Of a DNA stretch of 64,000 bases, positions 27,860 to 41,807 are shown one piece after another. Under the pieces are notes generated by a model. It worked only from the letters and a program-made list of their open reading frames with translations, did no database searches and had not been told where the DNA came from. Both the position numbers and the translations under genes were made by a program. Location: positions 186,001 through 250,000 of the forward strand of contig LLEY01000056.1 of NCBI GenBank assembly GCA_001414485.1, in the 5' to 3' direction. The DNA comes from Calycina herbarum (taxonomy: Eukaryota > Ascomycota > Leotiomycetes > Helotiales > Pezizellaceae). Each line of letters opens with the position of its first letter. Within the stretch, counting starts at the first letter, position 1.

Positions 27860-30660
27860 ATGATGGCTGTGGTGTTGCTGGGGGAACTACAAAGATAGAG
27901 GGAGATGTGTAAGAAAGTCAAAGGAGATCTGTGTCCCATGTCATTTGGAAGAGCCAATTGGGGTGGGATTTGCTTAGGACAGAAGCAAGTGTATTATTGA
28001 CCATCTCCTTCCCCTGTATTACACATTGGGAGCTATGGAGCTCAAAAAACTAGAATTATTGTAGATTAAGTGTATATGAAATCCTATTACAACTCCAAAC
28101 ATCTTTCGTTTCCTGCGTTCCCCCGATTTTGGCTTTTTTCCAAGTCTGATTTGGGTATATGTAGGAGAATTGTCACCCGGACATCCCATACCGGTAAGAA
28201 ACATGGCTCCTTTACTTTGATTATGCGCACTAGTCTAGGGTAATTGCTTATATTGTCAGAGATGGTTTAGAAGAATGAGAAACTTTAATTTTCTATTCTC
28301 CTAAACGTTCTCGCATAATACTCTGACTTGTTACGAAAATCCCGAGGCAATGGAGGGATGGGGTATTACTCAGAGCAAAGCTCAGAACTCTCACGTATAT
28401 TTCCAAGTTCCCCCTCAAATAAACTGACTTTCCATCATCCGTGTTACAAATCCTTATATCACGAGAATATTCTTTACCATTTGCGAACTGCAACAATTTC
28501 TCATCCTTGATATTACAACCCCCCAAGACAAAGGTCCAGCCAAACTACGAAGTGAACAGATCCCTAAGTTTCAACTATTCTGGCCAGCATCGAAGTGCAA
28601 CAAACCCACGAAATATCAATCTTGAAATTACAGGCCTCAAAACAATAGGTCTAGCCATCTACGAAATGCAACAGAATCCCATATCATATCATGATTCCCG
28701 AATCGCTTACCCCTGATATTGAAACCCATCAGCGAACGTTCTAGCCAAAGTACGAAGTGCAACAAACCATTGCCACTACCTCATGATATTTTACCCCAGT
28801 TTAAGGGACCAAAGCCTAGCCACTTTCAAAATGCAACAGATGCGACCTCTAAATTAAAAACCAACGGTTCCTGAGTCTAGTCATCCAATTTGACAACCGA
28901 TCCGAGAAAAGCCCCAAGTCTAGCCACAGCCGACCTGCAACAAAACCACGAAATGCAACAAAATAGTCCCAATCCAATCTTGCCCTTCGTTACCCAGCGT
29001 CATGACATTTGACACCATGAGTCTGGCCACTTACGAGATGCAACAAAATCCGCATCCCCGAATTAATACCCGACAATGCTGGAGGGCTCGACTTAGAGAA
29101 AAATGACAACAAACTACAACTCACCCTAGTAAAAGACTTAACATCTGAAGTCTAGCCACCACCGACCTGCAACAAACCCCCCAAAGCGAAAGCCCCTGGG
29201 AACCATCTCACCTCATCTCACCCTAGCAAGCAAATCCGCCCAAAATAAACATCTTTGTTGCATTTCGAAAAAGTCTAGAGGAGTCTTTTTATTTCGCAGG
29301 CAGGAGCCCCTCCCCCCCCCAAAAACGGTGAAAGGGGTCTTTTTAATTGGGTGCGTCTTCGCGCGCTTCAGCTACCCCTGCCATCCAACGGCAACCGAGG
29401 CGCGACAACGCCTCATCGCCAGGTCTCGACCTTCACGCAAGGGGAAAAGACAAGCTCAACGGAAGACAGCTCCGATTCCGAATTTTCAAATCGCCATGTT
29501 GGAGGTGTGAAAAGCCATGAGGGTGCGATGTGCAACAGAAATTCTCAGTTCGTGATGGGCGGAGGTGGTTCCTTTGGGGAATGCCTCCGTACATAGTGTA
29601 CAACGAGGATACCTCTAACAGCATCGTAGGACAAAGGAAATCGCGAGTGGAGTTTTTCCTAGTGAGGTGGTAAAAAAAGGTAATTTTTTTTTTGTCAACG
29701 ACCTCTATTTTTGGGGACTGGAATAATGTGTTTACTTAATGAGAGGGTTGGTGGGTTGAATACTAACTCTCGCCTTCCCTTCTTCTTTGCTGCCCCCCTC
29801 TCACCATAGTGACACAGAAGTCAAAATCAAGTGAGGTGCACGGCGGGAAGAGCAACCTTGAGTCCTGGCTAAGTCAATTTAAGGAAGGAACGATCTCAAG
29901 ACTCTATACAGACCGGGCATATTTTTTTGATGTGAGATAGAGTCGTGGGCTCTTCTTCAGTTAATGGGACATGCAAACCTGAGAATATTCTTGGTGCTTG
30001 CCAACACCAAAACATCTAAAAAGAAAGCTATATAATGCACGATCCACGACTCGTGTGTATTTATTTTCCTACCTACCCACATCTATTGCGTACTTAATTA
30101 CTGTGTTTTAGTGTTAGCGAGCACGAAACATATTCTCATGAACCACGGAATTGCACCCTTGGTGGAGCTTGTGGAGATCAACATTCCTTCCACACCGATG
30201 GGGTATCCACTTTTTCTATCTCCGTACAAATCGTCGATTCCTACTCTCTGAGGTCTTGGACGTCCAGACTCCAGAAGCAGTGGACTTGTTCGACCCGGAA
30301 TAAGGACACGACGAGGCGTATCAAGCTGGCTGATGTTTAATAGCATTCTGAAAACTAAGAAAAATTTAACAGCAGGACTCCCATCAAACGTGTTCGCCAG
30401 AGTTCATTAGAAGTTAGAGAAGCAAAAGAACATCTCCAGCCCATGACGAAGCTACGCCGAGCGCGAAGGCATTGGCTAGTATAAACGCGAAATGGAATGA
30501 ATTTTGATACGTCAGAAAATGTCGTTCCAATTTCAATCTAGGCATTCATTCTACCCTTGGGCTCGAAATGAAAACCCCAACAGAAGACACCCTTATATTA
30601 CAAATCTCCTCAGCCTACATACCACTACCCGCCCTCCAAAGAAGATCCAATCGAAATTCC
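27860..30660. other. 2.8-kb stretch with a degenerate motif array
   Basis: No supported gene. The outstanding content is the irregular array at 28533-29177. Segments at 29330-29620 and 30098-30346 have open frames of 60-82 codons on either strand without recognisable domains; the latter (minus strand) reads smoothly but lacks neighbouring exons. A C-run (about 29311-29320) and an A/T-run near 29685 are present. Confidence 0.55.
28533..29177 (+). repeat. Irregular array of a degenerate ~28-bp motif
   Basis: At least eight copies of rGTCTAGCCA-n(1-4)-TACGAAnTGCAACAAA, all in the same orientation, at about 28533, 28580, 28648, 28738, 28813, 28917, 29019 and 29149, with a weak copy near 28873 and a left remnant near 28477. 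Start-to-start distances are irregular (44-130 bp). Spacers are unrelated or share only ATGATATTnnnACCCC-like fragments. A single inverted copy of the right half (TTTGTTGCATTTCG) follows at about 29252. No coding frame runs through the array. Confidence 0.7.
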
Positions 30661-32523
30661 TCAACCAGCGTGCTCTACAATCTCACTAGCAACCTTTCCA
30701 TTCTCACCAATAAAGCTTCGAATTTGCTCTGGCAACGCAACCTCCTTGTAATCTTCATCCTCGTCTTCCATAAGCAACAAGTTGATACCCGAACACTTGC
30801 TAGAGAAGACTTCGGTTTTCAAGCTATCCTTGCCCAAGTAAATTTGTGCACCATCAACTTGATCCATCAAGATCGTTGGGAGCGTGCCCGTGACTTGGAG
30901 TGCGAAATTGGAGGCTTTGATCACATCAATCGACGAAACGAGGGACTCGATGATCAGAGATAGACGAGGGCAGTTGTCGATGGAAATGGCATTTGCTTTG
31001 CCTTTAAGCATTATTGTGGTTTTGTTGCAGCGACTGATGAGAATTGATTGTGATATTTCGGCGTTGATCTCGACAGGCTTGGACTCATTGTCGTAGTTTT
31101 CCTGAAGTTGTTAGTAAATAGTCATAAAAAAATACTGATGACTTACGATGATCCATTTGTTTCCCTCCAACCTCTTGACAGGGGGCTTCTTGGTCCGCAT
31201 GCCTTCTGGCTTTGGCTTTTTGCTAGGAGCAGCAGGAGATTTGGCTCTCGATGTCAAACTAGAACCACTGTCGCTGCGTGTTGGAACAGTCGCACCAGCT
31301 CGCAATGAAGGATTCTTGTGTGTCATTTGGTCGGGGTTGACCTTTCTCAGTCCCTTGGTAACCTCCGAGCCCTTGTTTATGTCGCTGAACATGGCACCGA
31401 GACCACCAGCGTCAGAGGCAGGTGCGGCCTTGACAGGCTCATCAAATCTTGCTGGTGGCGGTGGTGGTCCAGGTGGAGGAGGTGGTGGTGGACCTCCTCG
31501 AGCGGCAGGCGTCTTTGGGGCTCCTTGTAGACTTTTGACCACCTCCTCCACAGACTGCCCTTTCGGGTTCCACGGAACACCCTGGGGGAAAGTTTCCCTG
31601 ATGTACTCCTTCAAATCTTTGAAAATCTGGTAATATGATTGCATCCATTCGACTTGCTTAGGGGCCCTAATATTGTCAGCCATTATCCCGTCCATAGAGC
31701 TGGGAACTCTCACGATTCTTTGAATTCCGTCAAGACTCGGTTACCCCAGTATTCCGCTGAAGGCAAACAATCGTCAATCATCTTCGCAGGCTTGGATTCC
31801 AAAGTCACCCAGGCAATAACAGAAATACTTTCCGAAACTGCACTAAGCTGGTGCCATATTTCCTTCTTCGTTCGGTTCTTGTCCCGGATTTCGTTTACCT
31901 CGGAAATGGCATCTTGTAGGGGAGTGAGCAATTGCATGAACGCTGGGGCGTCCATAGGAGGTTTCTTTGCTTTCGTCGTAATGAGGAGGAATTTCCGTTG
32001 CCCTACAAAGGCCCGCAAGACACCAGCAGCCTATATTTCCCATCAGCCCCGAATATCCAGTTTCCTCCAATGTTGCCTACCTGTTCTGCGATGGGCCCCC
32101 CAATTGCATCACTCAACGCCACATATTTCTTCACTGGCCCCGCGAGGAATAAATCGAAATCCTCCACGGACTCTGGTAGTTCTTCCTTGATGGGTTTTGG
32201 TGCAGCTGGTTGACTGGCGACAGGAGGGGCAGGAAGGGGACCCGTTGGGGCAGGCGTAGGAGCAGCACCATTGAGCTTTGGGGTTTCGGTGATGGTTGAA
32301 GAAGCTATATCCTCAAGCCGGGAGGTTGCCGCTTCAAGTCTATGAATGATGGAAGTCAGCTCGGTCCGTGAGACGGTCGGTACGATTTTGTCGTCCATGA
32401 TGGATGGTTGGAGAGTAGTTTGATAGATATATTTGGCAGCAGAAAGCTAAGTAGGGAGAGAAGAAGGTATGTACAGTACCTTTTGATGAGCGTAGTCAGG
32501 TTGTGCATATTATTCGTAGCCAT
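30661..32523 (-). CDS. SRV2: Adenylyl cyclase-associated protein (CAP/Srv2)
   Basis: Five exons on the minus strand (32523-32480, 32339-32081, 32030-31714, 31666-31147, 31101-30661) give 526 aa, like yeast Srv2. CAP recycles cofilin-bound actin monomers and couples to adenylyl cyclase. Domains in order: N-terminal oligomerisation helix LIKRLEAATSRLEDIAS; helical cofilin/actin domain (DFDLFLAGPVKKYV to WMQSYYQIFKDLKEYI); polyproline stretch GGPPPPPPPGPPPPP; WH2 motif around LGAMFSDINKG...GLRKV; C-terminal beta-helix CARP domain (NKWIIENYDN to the end). An alternative start at 32398, inside the first intron, is in frame and supplies a different but equally CAP-like N-terminus (MDDKIVPTVSRTELTSIIHR) giving 531 aa. 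Both reach RLEAATSRLED in the same phase. Confidence 0.93.
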
Positions 32524-33090
32524 GGCGGCAATGCAGGTCTGGAGCTTGGATCCGGTGTACAAGTACGGTAACTGAATCGAGGAATGATGCGCTGGCGTCG
32601 TTAGGTTGGCCTGGAATAATCGGGGGTTCTGCTGCTTCCAAAACGTGAATCAGACGTGGAATTGACAAAGAATGGCAGAGTGCTGAATGAAGCACCAGCT
32701 GTCTCTGGTGCAATATAAAAATGTCTGAGCTGTGGTACAAGTAGACAAGTAGGGACCAGGTCGAGTTGAGTAGTTCGCAGGCACAGGACAGGGTAGGTAG
32801 TAGGGGGCAGAGTAGAGTTGGCCTTACCAGGACAGGATCCTCTACCTCCGTTAGGCACGGCACCCGGAGCATCCATCACCAACGGCCAACCACAGGTCAA
32901 CCGACAAGGCTTCAGCTTCAGCTTCATGCTTCGAGAAGGTCGAGAAGGCTGCAGCTTTCTTCCCTGCACCTGCCTTATCCAGCCTGCATTTTCTCAGCCT
33001 GCTAGTGAGCATTACAAGTATTGAGACGGTCCTGAGACAACACCACACAGACTCGCTGTGAACAACAACCTACACGAGATTATTAAAAAA
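32524..33090. promoter_or_regulatory. Divergent promoter region CAP / MAK32-like
   Basis: 567 bp between outward start codons. Pyrimidine/purine-rich blocks but no factor site that I would name. Open frames across it are shadows without ATG or domain support. Confidence 0.5.
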
Positions 33091-35261
33091 ATGGCGTTAG
33101 AAGAGGAGGATGGAGGAATATCTCCTTCGCAGGAGATTGATTTCTGTACCATGGGCATGTTCATTATCGGTAAGAGAATTCCCGCGAGAATTTGTTGTTT
33201 TTCCGAAGTTTTTTCTGTTTACATTTCCGCCTTCTCGAGTCCTCGTATACCCTTGTCATATATGACGAGGCTATCATTTTTCGTGCTCACACGTCTGTTT
33301 TTTACGTTTGAGAGAACTCCCGTTTACATTTGAATGGTTTTATTCAAAATTAACTCCGTATTTTTTGGTTCTGCTGTTGGCTGGCTGTTTGACCGCCTTG
33401 TCGCTGCCAAGATTTGGGAGTGGGATCACAGCTGGTGACACCAGTAGCATGTCCTCCGAGTGGATGATTATTACAGGGTTGCGAGAGCGTCTTTTCATTA
33501 TACTTGGCCCTGGAGAGAATGTTACCTTCAAATTTGCTGCCTTAAACTGCATTTGTCATTGCCCATATCTATTTTTGCATGCCTAAAATGTCGCAAATCT
33601 GACCCGAAATCCAGATGAAATTCATTACCACCCCCCAAAACCATCAGTATATGACATTCTTGGTGGAGCCGGCTCCTGGTCTGCCATTGGTGCTCGTATA
33701 TTCTCACCATCACCATTGTCAAAAACAGTATCCTGGATCGTGGATGAAGGATCCGATTTCCCCCCAGCGATCAAGGATCAATTAACCTCATGGGATACAT
33801 CATGTCTTATACGTTCCCACCCATCTCGACTTACGACCCGGGGATGGAACGGCTATGATGAGAACCAGAATAGAGCCTTCAAATACACAACACCCAAATT
33901 ACGTCTTGACGAGAACTCTTTAAGCGAGACGCTTTTGTTTTCAAAGTCATTCCACTTGATATGTTCGCCTGCGAGGTGTATACAACTCACAAATGCCATT
34001 CTTCGGCGGAGGAAAAGAGTCAACCCACGGGCACCAAAGCCAATTTTTATATGGGAACCTGTTCCAGATCTGTGTATACCAACAGAACTTTTGAATACAA
34101 CAAATGCTCTTCCTTATGTGGATATTTGCTCTCCGAACCATCACGAACTAGCGACTTTGATGGGTGATCCAGATTTAGGTCTCGATCCGGTGACCGGGGA
34201 AATATCTACTACAGCGATCGAGCGTGCTTGTGAACAGTGAGTATTTTTTTAATATTAAACCGGGGCTCAGAACTAGCTATCTCAAATCCCATGAGATGCT
34301 GATTTTCTTCTGATTACCTCCACTCAATTTACTTGAAAGTTCTTGTACGAGATAAAGTATTCTTCGAGGGGGAAAGGAGAAATACATTAAAACCCTCTTC
34401 TACCCTGTCTCGAACAATACTTTGTATTACCCCAGAATTTTTGAAGTATTAAAGAGGGAGTATACTCACAAGAGACCGCGAAATTCACCTTCCTCATCTC
34501 CCCAATCTCCCCAAAACAATTTTCTGTCCCGAAACCAACAAATTGACATTTCAACCCCCAGACTCCTCGGCTCAATGCCCCTCCAATCATACACCCTCAT
34601 AGTCCGAGCAGGATCAAAAGGTTGTTACGTCGCCAAAAACGGCGGTCGCTCTCGTCGTCCCTCAATCATAAGAAAGAAAAGACCAGCAAACCACGCAAGA
34701 GGAGGCTTAACACCAGAAATCGATATGATGGCACTTTTCAGCGGTTTGATAAGTACCGATGGCAGTGTCGAGCGAGAGGTCGTTACTGTAGACCCGGGAA
34801 TTGAGAGATGGATTCCCGCTTATTTCCAGGCTGATGATCAACCGAGACCTGAAGAGGTGACGGCTCCTGGGTTGCCTGCTGAGCAGTTACCGGGGATGGA
34901 TTTGGCTTCTTTGCCATCACCACCTTCATCAATCGAGAAAACGGCCATCTCCACAATCCAGCAGGTCGACTCGACAGACAACTTAAGCCTTGAAAAAATG
35001 GAGATCCAAGAAACCCCCAGAACCCACTCAGTCATTGACCCCACCGGAGGCGGCAACGCCTTTCTCGGTGGTTTATCAGTTGGTCTCGCAAGACAAAAGA
35101 CGATTTTGGAAGCTACGTCTTGGGGAAGTATTGCTGCTTCGTTTGCTATTGAGCAGGTTGGTGTGCCCACTCTTGGTGTTGATGGGGAGGGCAAGGAGAC
35201 GTGGAACGGGGTTCGAGTTGAGGAACGGCTGGAGGAGTTTTGTAGACGGGTTGGGTTGTGA
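33091..35261 (+). CDS. MAK32: MAK32-like PfkB-family protein
   Basis: Three exons (33091-33169, 33615-34236, 34562-35261) give 466 aa. The N-terminus TMGMFIIDEIHY, then ILGGAGSWSAIGARIFSP, is the start of a ribokinase/PfkB fold; ICSPNHHELATLMGD and LIVRAGSKGCYVAKNGG are further conserved strands; the C-terminal motif is VIDPTGGGNAFLGGLSVGLA. Classical PfkB kinases have GAGD here, where Asp is the catalytic base; this protein has GGGN. In yeast, Mak32 is needed for stability of a killer-toxin dsRNA; its biochemical role is unsettled. The two introns are unusually long for this window (445 and 325 bp), but the junctions give FIIDEI and ACEQLLGSMPLQ in phase. Confidence in family is good; catalytic competence is doubtful. 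Confidence 0.85.
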
Positions 35262-35603
35262 GGTGGCTGTGGAATCCAGAAAATGGGTGGGAGGTCTTGC
35301 ATTGGAAGGGGGGTGATATAAGGATAAATGGTAAAAGGGAACTGGATCCAGGTAGGGAAGGGGTTGGGGCATTACGAGTTGATGAAGTTGACGAATATAG
35401 ACTAAGACGATAGGCATCATAATAGGAACAAAACCTTAGAAATGGGTGTATATATCTCTTCTCATTACTCTGTACCACGTTACTCTACTCATTTCTCTCA
35501 TCTGTGTCATAACCTAAAACAACCATTTTCACAAACGCCCTGCCACTCAAACCCAAAGCAGCCCAACTCGTCCCAAACGCATCCCCTTCATGCACATCAT
35601 TAT
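35262..35603. other. Convergent 3' intergenic, MAK32-like / MCM3
   Basis: 342 bp between stop codons of converging genes. Nothing recognised beyond 3' untranslated sequence. Confidence 0.55.
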
Positions 35604-38383
<2,780 letters not shown>

Positions 38384-38488
38384 CGTGGCAATAATTTTTG
38401 GTATTTGTGGAAGGCAAGTGGTGGTGTTGCGCTGTGTTGTGGTGTTGTTAGTCCCCTTTTCTGAAGTGGAATTTCCCCTCCCGCCAGA

Positions 38489-38494
38489 ACGCGT
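38489..38494. promoter_or_regulatory. MCB-type (ACGCGT) box upstream of MCM3
   Basis: Palindromic ACGCGT about 106 bp upstream of the MCM3 start, with a second ACGCG core near 38501. ACGCGT is the site of the G1/S factor MBF in yeasts; use by the orthologous complex here is inference. Confidence 0.55.
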
Positions 38495-39242
38495 CGGAAA
38501 ACGCGGTCAGGGGTGCGCGTAAAGTGTTTTGCATAAATAAAAGCGGCACTCAATATCACCATGACAGTGGAAGTACCGGTACCGGTAGCTCTCTCACTGC
38601 CTCAAATAATTACTGCTAAAACTCCTAGGCAAAAAAATTAATCCTCGAACCGCCCATCAAAGAGTAAAATTGAAAGCAACTCAGTGTCGCATTTGATGGC
38701 CTCAAGAGAAACGAAACCAACAATTACTTATTTCAAGCAGTTTGGTGCTTTTCGCTTGCTCAATATCAAAACTTCAAAAAAATAACCAGATTTTTGGGAT
38801 TACCAAAAACTGTAAAACCAATTACATTCCTCTATAATTTGGCCACAGGAAAGCCAAATAAAATTTCAGAAAAAGCAACAACAAAAATATACATGATGTG
38901 TAAAGTAAGCCCAACTCGAAGTCCAACCACCGTCTAATCGCTTTACTCCAATACACACCCACCTCCTCTACGCCACCCTGTGGCCCTAATACCCGAAGGC
39001 GACAACATACTGCTTGTTTATGGTTATGAAGTCTTTAGGGTATGGTGGGAATGGGGGTTTATTGGGTGGGTCTTGTGGAAACCGAAATTTTGGCGGAGAG
39101 TTGTGGTTGGATGTAAGCATGAAAAGAATGAGGGAAGGAAGGAGTTATGGTGAGCGACTTGGTCATTGCATTTGTCTTTATAATTTGGGTGGAATGCTAC
39201 TTCTAGGTGTTTGGTGCAATAAATGAAAGTACATTAAATAGT

Positions 39243-39395
39243 AACAGTAAATCGTTGTTCTAATTTTAATTACCAAATCCTTTGGGACAATTGAACTGAG
39301 GTAATATTTTGAATTGTCCTAGATGTTTGGAATAGTTGTTTTGAATTACCCTAAAAAGATGGAACAACGAGAGGTAGATAAGGTAGGTGCGAACC
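39243..39395. mobile_element. MITE-like element, family copy 2 (inverted relative to copy 1)
   Basis: Its reverse complement aligns to 16740-16928: TCGTTGTTCCA, TTAGGGTAATTCAA and GGTTCGCACCTACC on one side, ATTTACTG on the other. Its own ends (near 39251 and 39373) are inverted repeats of TCGTTGTTCyA. Non-coding, about 153 bp. Confidence 0.6.
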
Positions 39396-39791
39396 AGATG
39401 TAGCGTTTAATGTCCATCGCGAGGAGGTCTACGCGGGGGTCTACGCAGAGCCATAATCGAAGCTGGCGTACACATGGAGCAGGAATTCGTTTTTGCCTTC
39501 GCGAATCTAGGGGGATGGAATTTTGTGAGTGTAAAATTCTGTTGCTCAACAAGATATGTTCAAATAATAATAAATTTTTTGATGGAAAATCAGTTGGACC
39601 TCAACTGCAGAGAGTAGATGAGAAATTGATGCATTTGTGGCTACTGGGAAACAACAGAGCTTAAGGCTCACAGAAGATAAAGCCATGTCTATCAAGGAGT
39701 AGCCAAGGGAAATCGTGTAATAGAGCAGCCAATTTTTTTTGGCTCAAAACAAATCCTAATTCTCTACCCCTCATTCGCTCCAACATACATT

Positions 39792-41336
39792 TCATGCCAC
39801 CCCCTCTACCCGTCGCAACGTAAAAACAGTTTCCGCATTAGTTATCCCATACTCGATTTCCGCAAGCCTACGTTGAGCCTCGACGGTATCGCCTTCAGGT
39901 TCCCGCACTAGAAGGAGACTTGGGTTCTCCTGCCGAAAGAATTTTACATCTTTGGGTGTGCCACCGACGACGCTCTCTGAATCTTTATTTGGTATCAATG
40001 TACCGGCTAAATACGGATTAGAAAGTAAGTTGTAACCGGGACTGAGTCGCAGGTCGAAGAGGAATCGTATCGTATCGATAGTTTCGTTTTCAAGAAGTGA
40101 ACACATGGTCTTAGGGGCGCGATCTGCGTATGTCTCGTTCTCCGTGCTTCTTTCGAATGGCATGTAAAATCCAATTTCTCGAAGTTGGGGAAGGTCCGTC
40201 GATGCTATTCTTGCAAAATCTTCTAACTTTTGGTGTATAAAAATGAGATTATAGTCTTCACACTCGAGTACCGACTGTGTAAAAACGATAGAACGGATTT
40301 GCTTTTTCGTGAGAGGTGGAAAGCAGACGGAAAGTCGTGGTCTCGGTGAATATTGGATTTCTGGCTCGACCATCTCGTGGGAATCGTGCACCCAATGGTT
40401 GTTTTCGCACAATTCGAGAAAGTGAGGCTTAACGTGTTGGGTGATCGCGCCATCAACAATAGGTTCCGAGAGTAGCAGGTTGAGATTTTTCAGTAAACCG
40501 GTGACCTTGGTATGTATTGTTTTGTTGATAAGGAGTGAAAGCGCTGCCGTCGCAACACGAGGTGTAGTTAACCCTTCGTAAATTCTTTGAATGAATCTAC
40601 GGGTGAATAAGAAAATCACTTGTTGCTCCAAGGCTATCCGTAGTATTTCGTTCGTATGGTAGGTCGAGGAATTCGAGGGGGCGCTGGCTATTACGAGTTA
40701 CTTAGAGAAAGTGCGTCTAGTTTCGCATGATGAAAAATTACCAAGCTTTTGGTGATAGCGACATATTTTTCAGGTTGAACAGGGCGGTTGAGAGCGGTGT
40801 GGATATCGCAAACGAGGCAATTGAGTTCGGAGAGTGTAATACCAGAGTGGCCGCGAAAGAGTTGTAACTGTAGTAGAGTTTTTCTTCTCAAAGACCATTT
40901 AACTACCTGCCAAGCACTGGAGGTGAATCGAAATTGGGAGTAACCAAACACACCTTGCAATAATATATCTAGTGAATTGGTGATGGGCTGTGGATCTTTG
41001 CAAAAGCCCAGGAAAGTGGAAATAGCCGATGAGGGTTTCAAGTGCTATCGGAAGGAAAGAGGGCACCCTGTTTTCTCATTATTCGAAATAGTCTAGAATA
41101 ATTAGAAAGTATTGTCCGGGAAAGCTTAAAAGTCGATTTCCTAATTCTCCTAGAACTCGAACAATATTGCTACAATAATCCAACGATGGTTCGCATAATA
41201 AACAACAAGGGTGCCCGAAAGCAATGATCAGAGGGTCTAACAATCTCGTCATTCGCATCCCATCCGTGGTAAGAACACCATTGATAGCAGAAGCCACGGT
41301 CTTGATAGTGTTATTCTTGTAAACAGTCAGCATCAT
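39792..41336 (-). pseudogene. Unresolved hypothetical locus, 2EXR/F-box-like remnant
   Basis: Three long open segments on the minus strand: 41336-41079 (starts ATG ATG), 41041-40691 and 40631-39792. The last reads like a fungal 2EXR-type protein (TTPRVATAALSLLINKTIH, later YMPFERSTENETYADRAP) but begins without an ATG. A phrase typical of that family's start (RPLEFLDLPYE) sits just upstream in a different frame, and I find no intron of normal length that joins them. The middle segment has a good donor (GTAATTT) near its end. The first two segments have no family I recognise. Either the locus has decayed by frameshifts or I have the wrong exon model; two separate genes are also possible. Confidence 0.35.
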
Positions 41337-41807
41337 ATCCTTGAGGGTCGATCACAGACTCACCCAAGAACAAGGGCCAAGAGATTGAGACTCGACATTG
41401 CTCCGTGGGGGTTTGAACCTACGGGGCTTTTGAGAGAGTTTGTTGATATGAAGGAATGTTATTATCAAACTGTCAGTTCCGCGATTAAGAAATATGGGGA
41501 TACGATGGTGGCACTTGATGGATATTATTGGTGCGGAAGCACCCCCGATATGCTGGCTCGATTGATCGGTACTGGTGGTAAGCAAGAAAAGTAAAAAGTA
41601 CAACAAAAGAGCAAATGAATCCGCAATTGTTAGCATTGCAGAAATAGAACAAGTTTATTCATTTGAATAATTCCCCCTGACTCCACATGAGCGATTTCCA
41701 CACACAATTTCGCCCCAACTGATTTAGCATCAATAATCCACCATAGAAGCCCAAACACCATGTACTAACAATCATCCAACTCCCGAACCAGCACTGATTA
41801 TTACAAA
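41337..41807. other. Intergenic, nothing recognised
   Basis: A 69-codon plus-strand frame (41385-41594) begins with TTG and has no domain. The right part is the 3' region of SPT3. Confidence 0.45.

Larger units (their letters stand above)
38384..39791. other. Intergenic, AT-rich, contains MITE-family copy
   Basis: Promoter of MCM3 at the left, A-rich sequence to about 38900, a 70-codon plus-strand frame (39014-39226) without domain, and the inverted-repeat element at 39243-39395. No supported gene. Confidence 0.55.

Noticed and set aside
28477..29290. CRISPR-like array (short repeats with unique spacers)
   Set aside because: The host is a fungus, repeats are degenerate, spacing is irregular (44-130 bp) and there are no cas genes.
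30098..30346. 82-codon minus-strand frame that reads smoothly
   Set aside because: No upstream exon, no recognised family, and the possible acceptor lacks a convincing donor.
34838..35302. 154-codon frame on the minus strand
   Set aside because: Antisense of the MAK32-like last exon; Pro/Ser-rich shadow with no domain.
41385..41594. 69-codon plus-strand frame between the unresolved locus and SPT3
   Set aside because: Starts with TTG, has no ATG upstream in frame and no domain.
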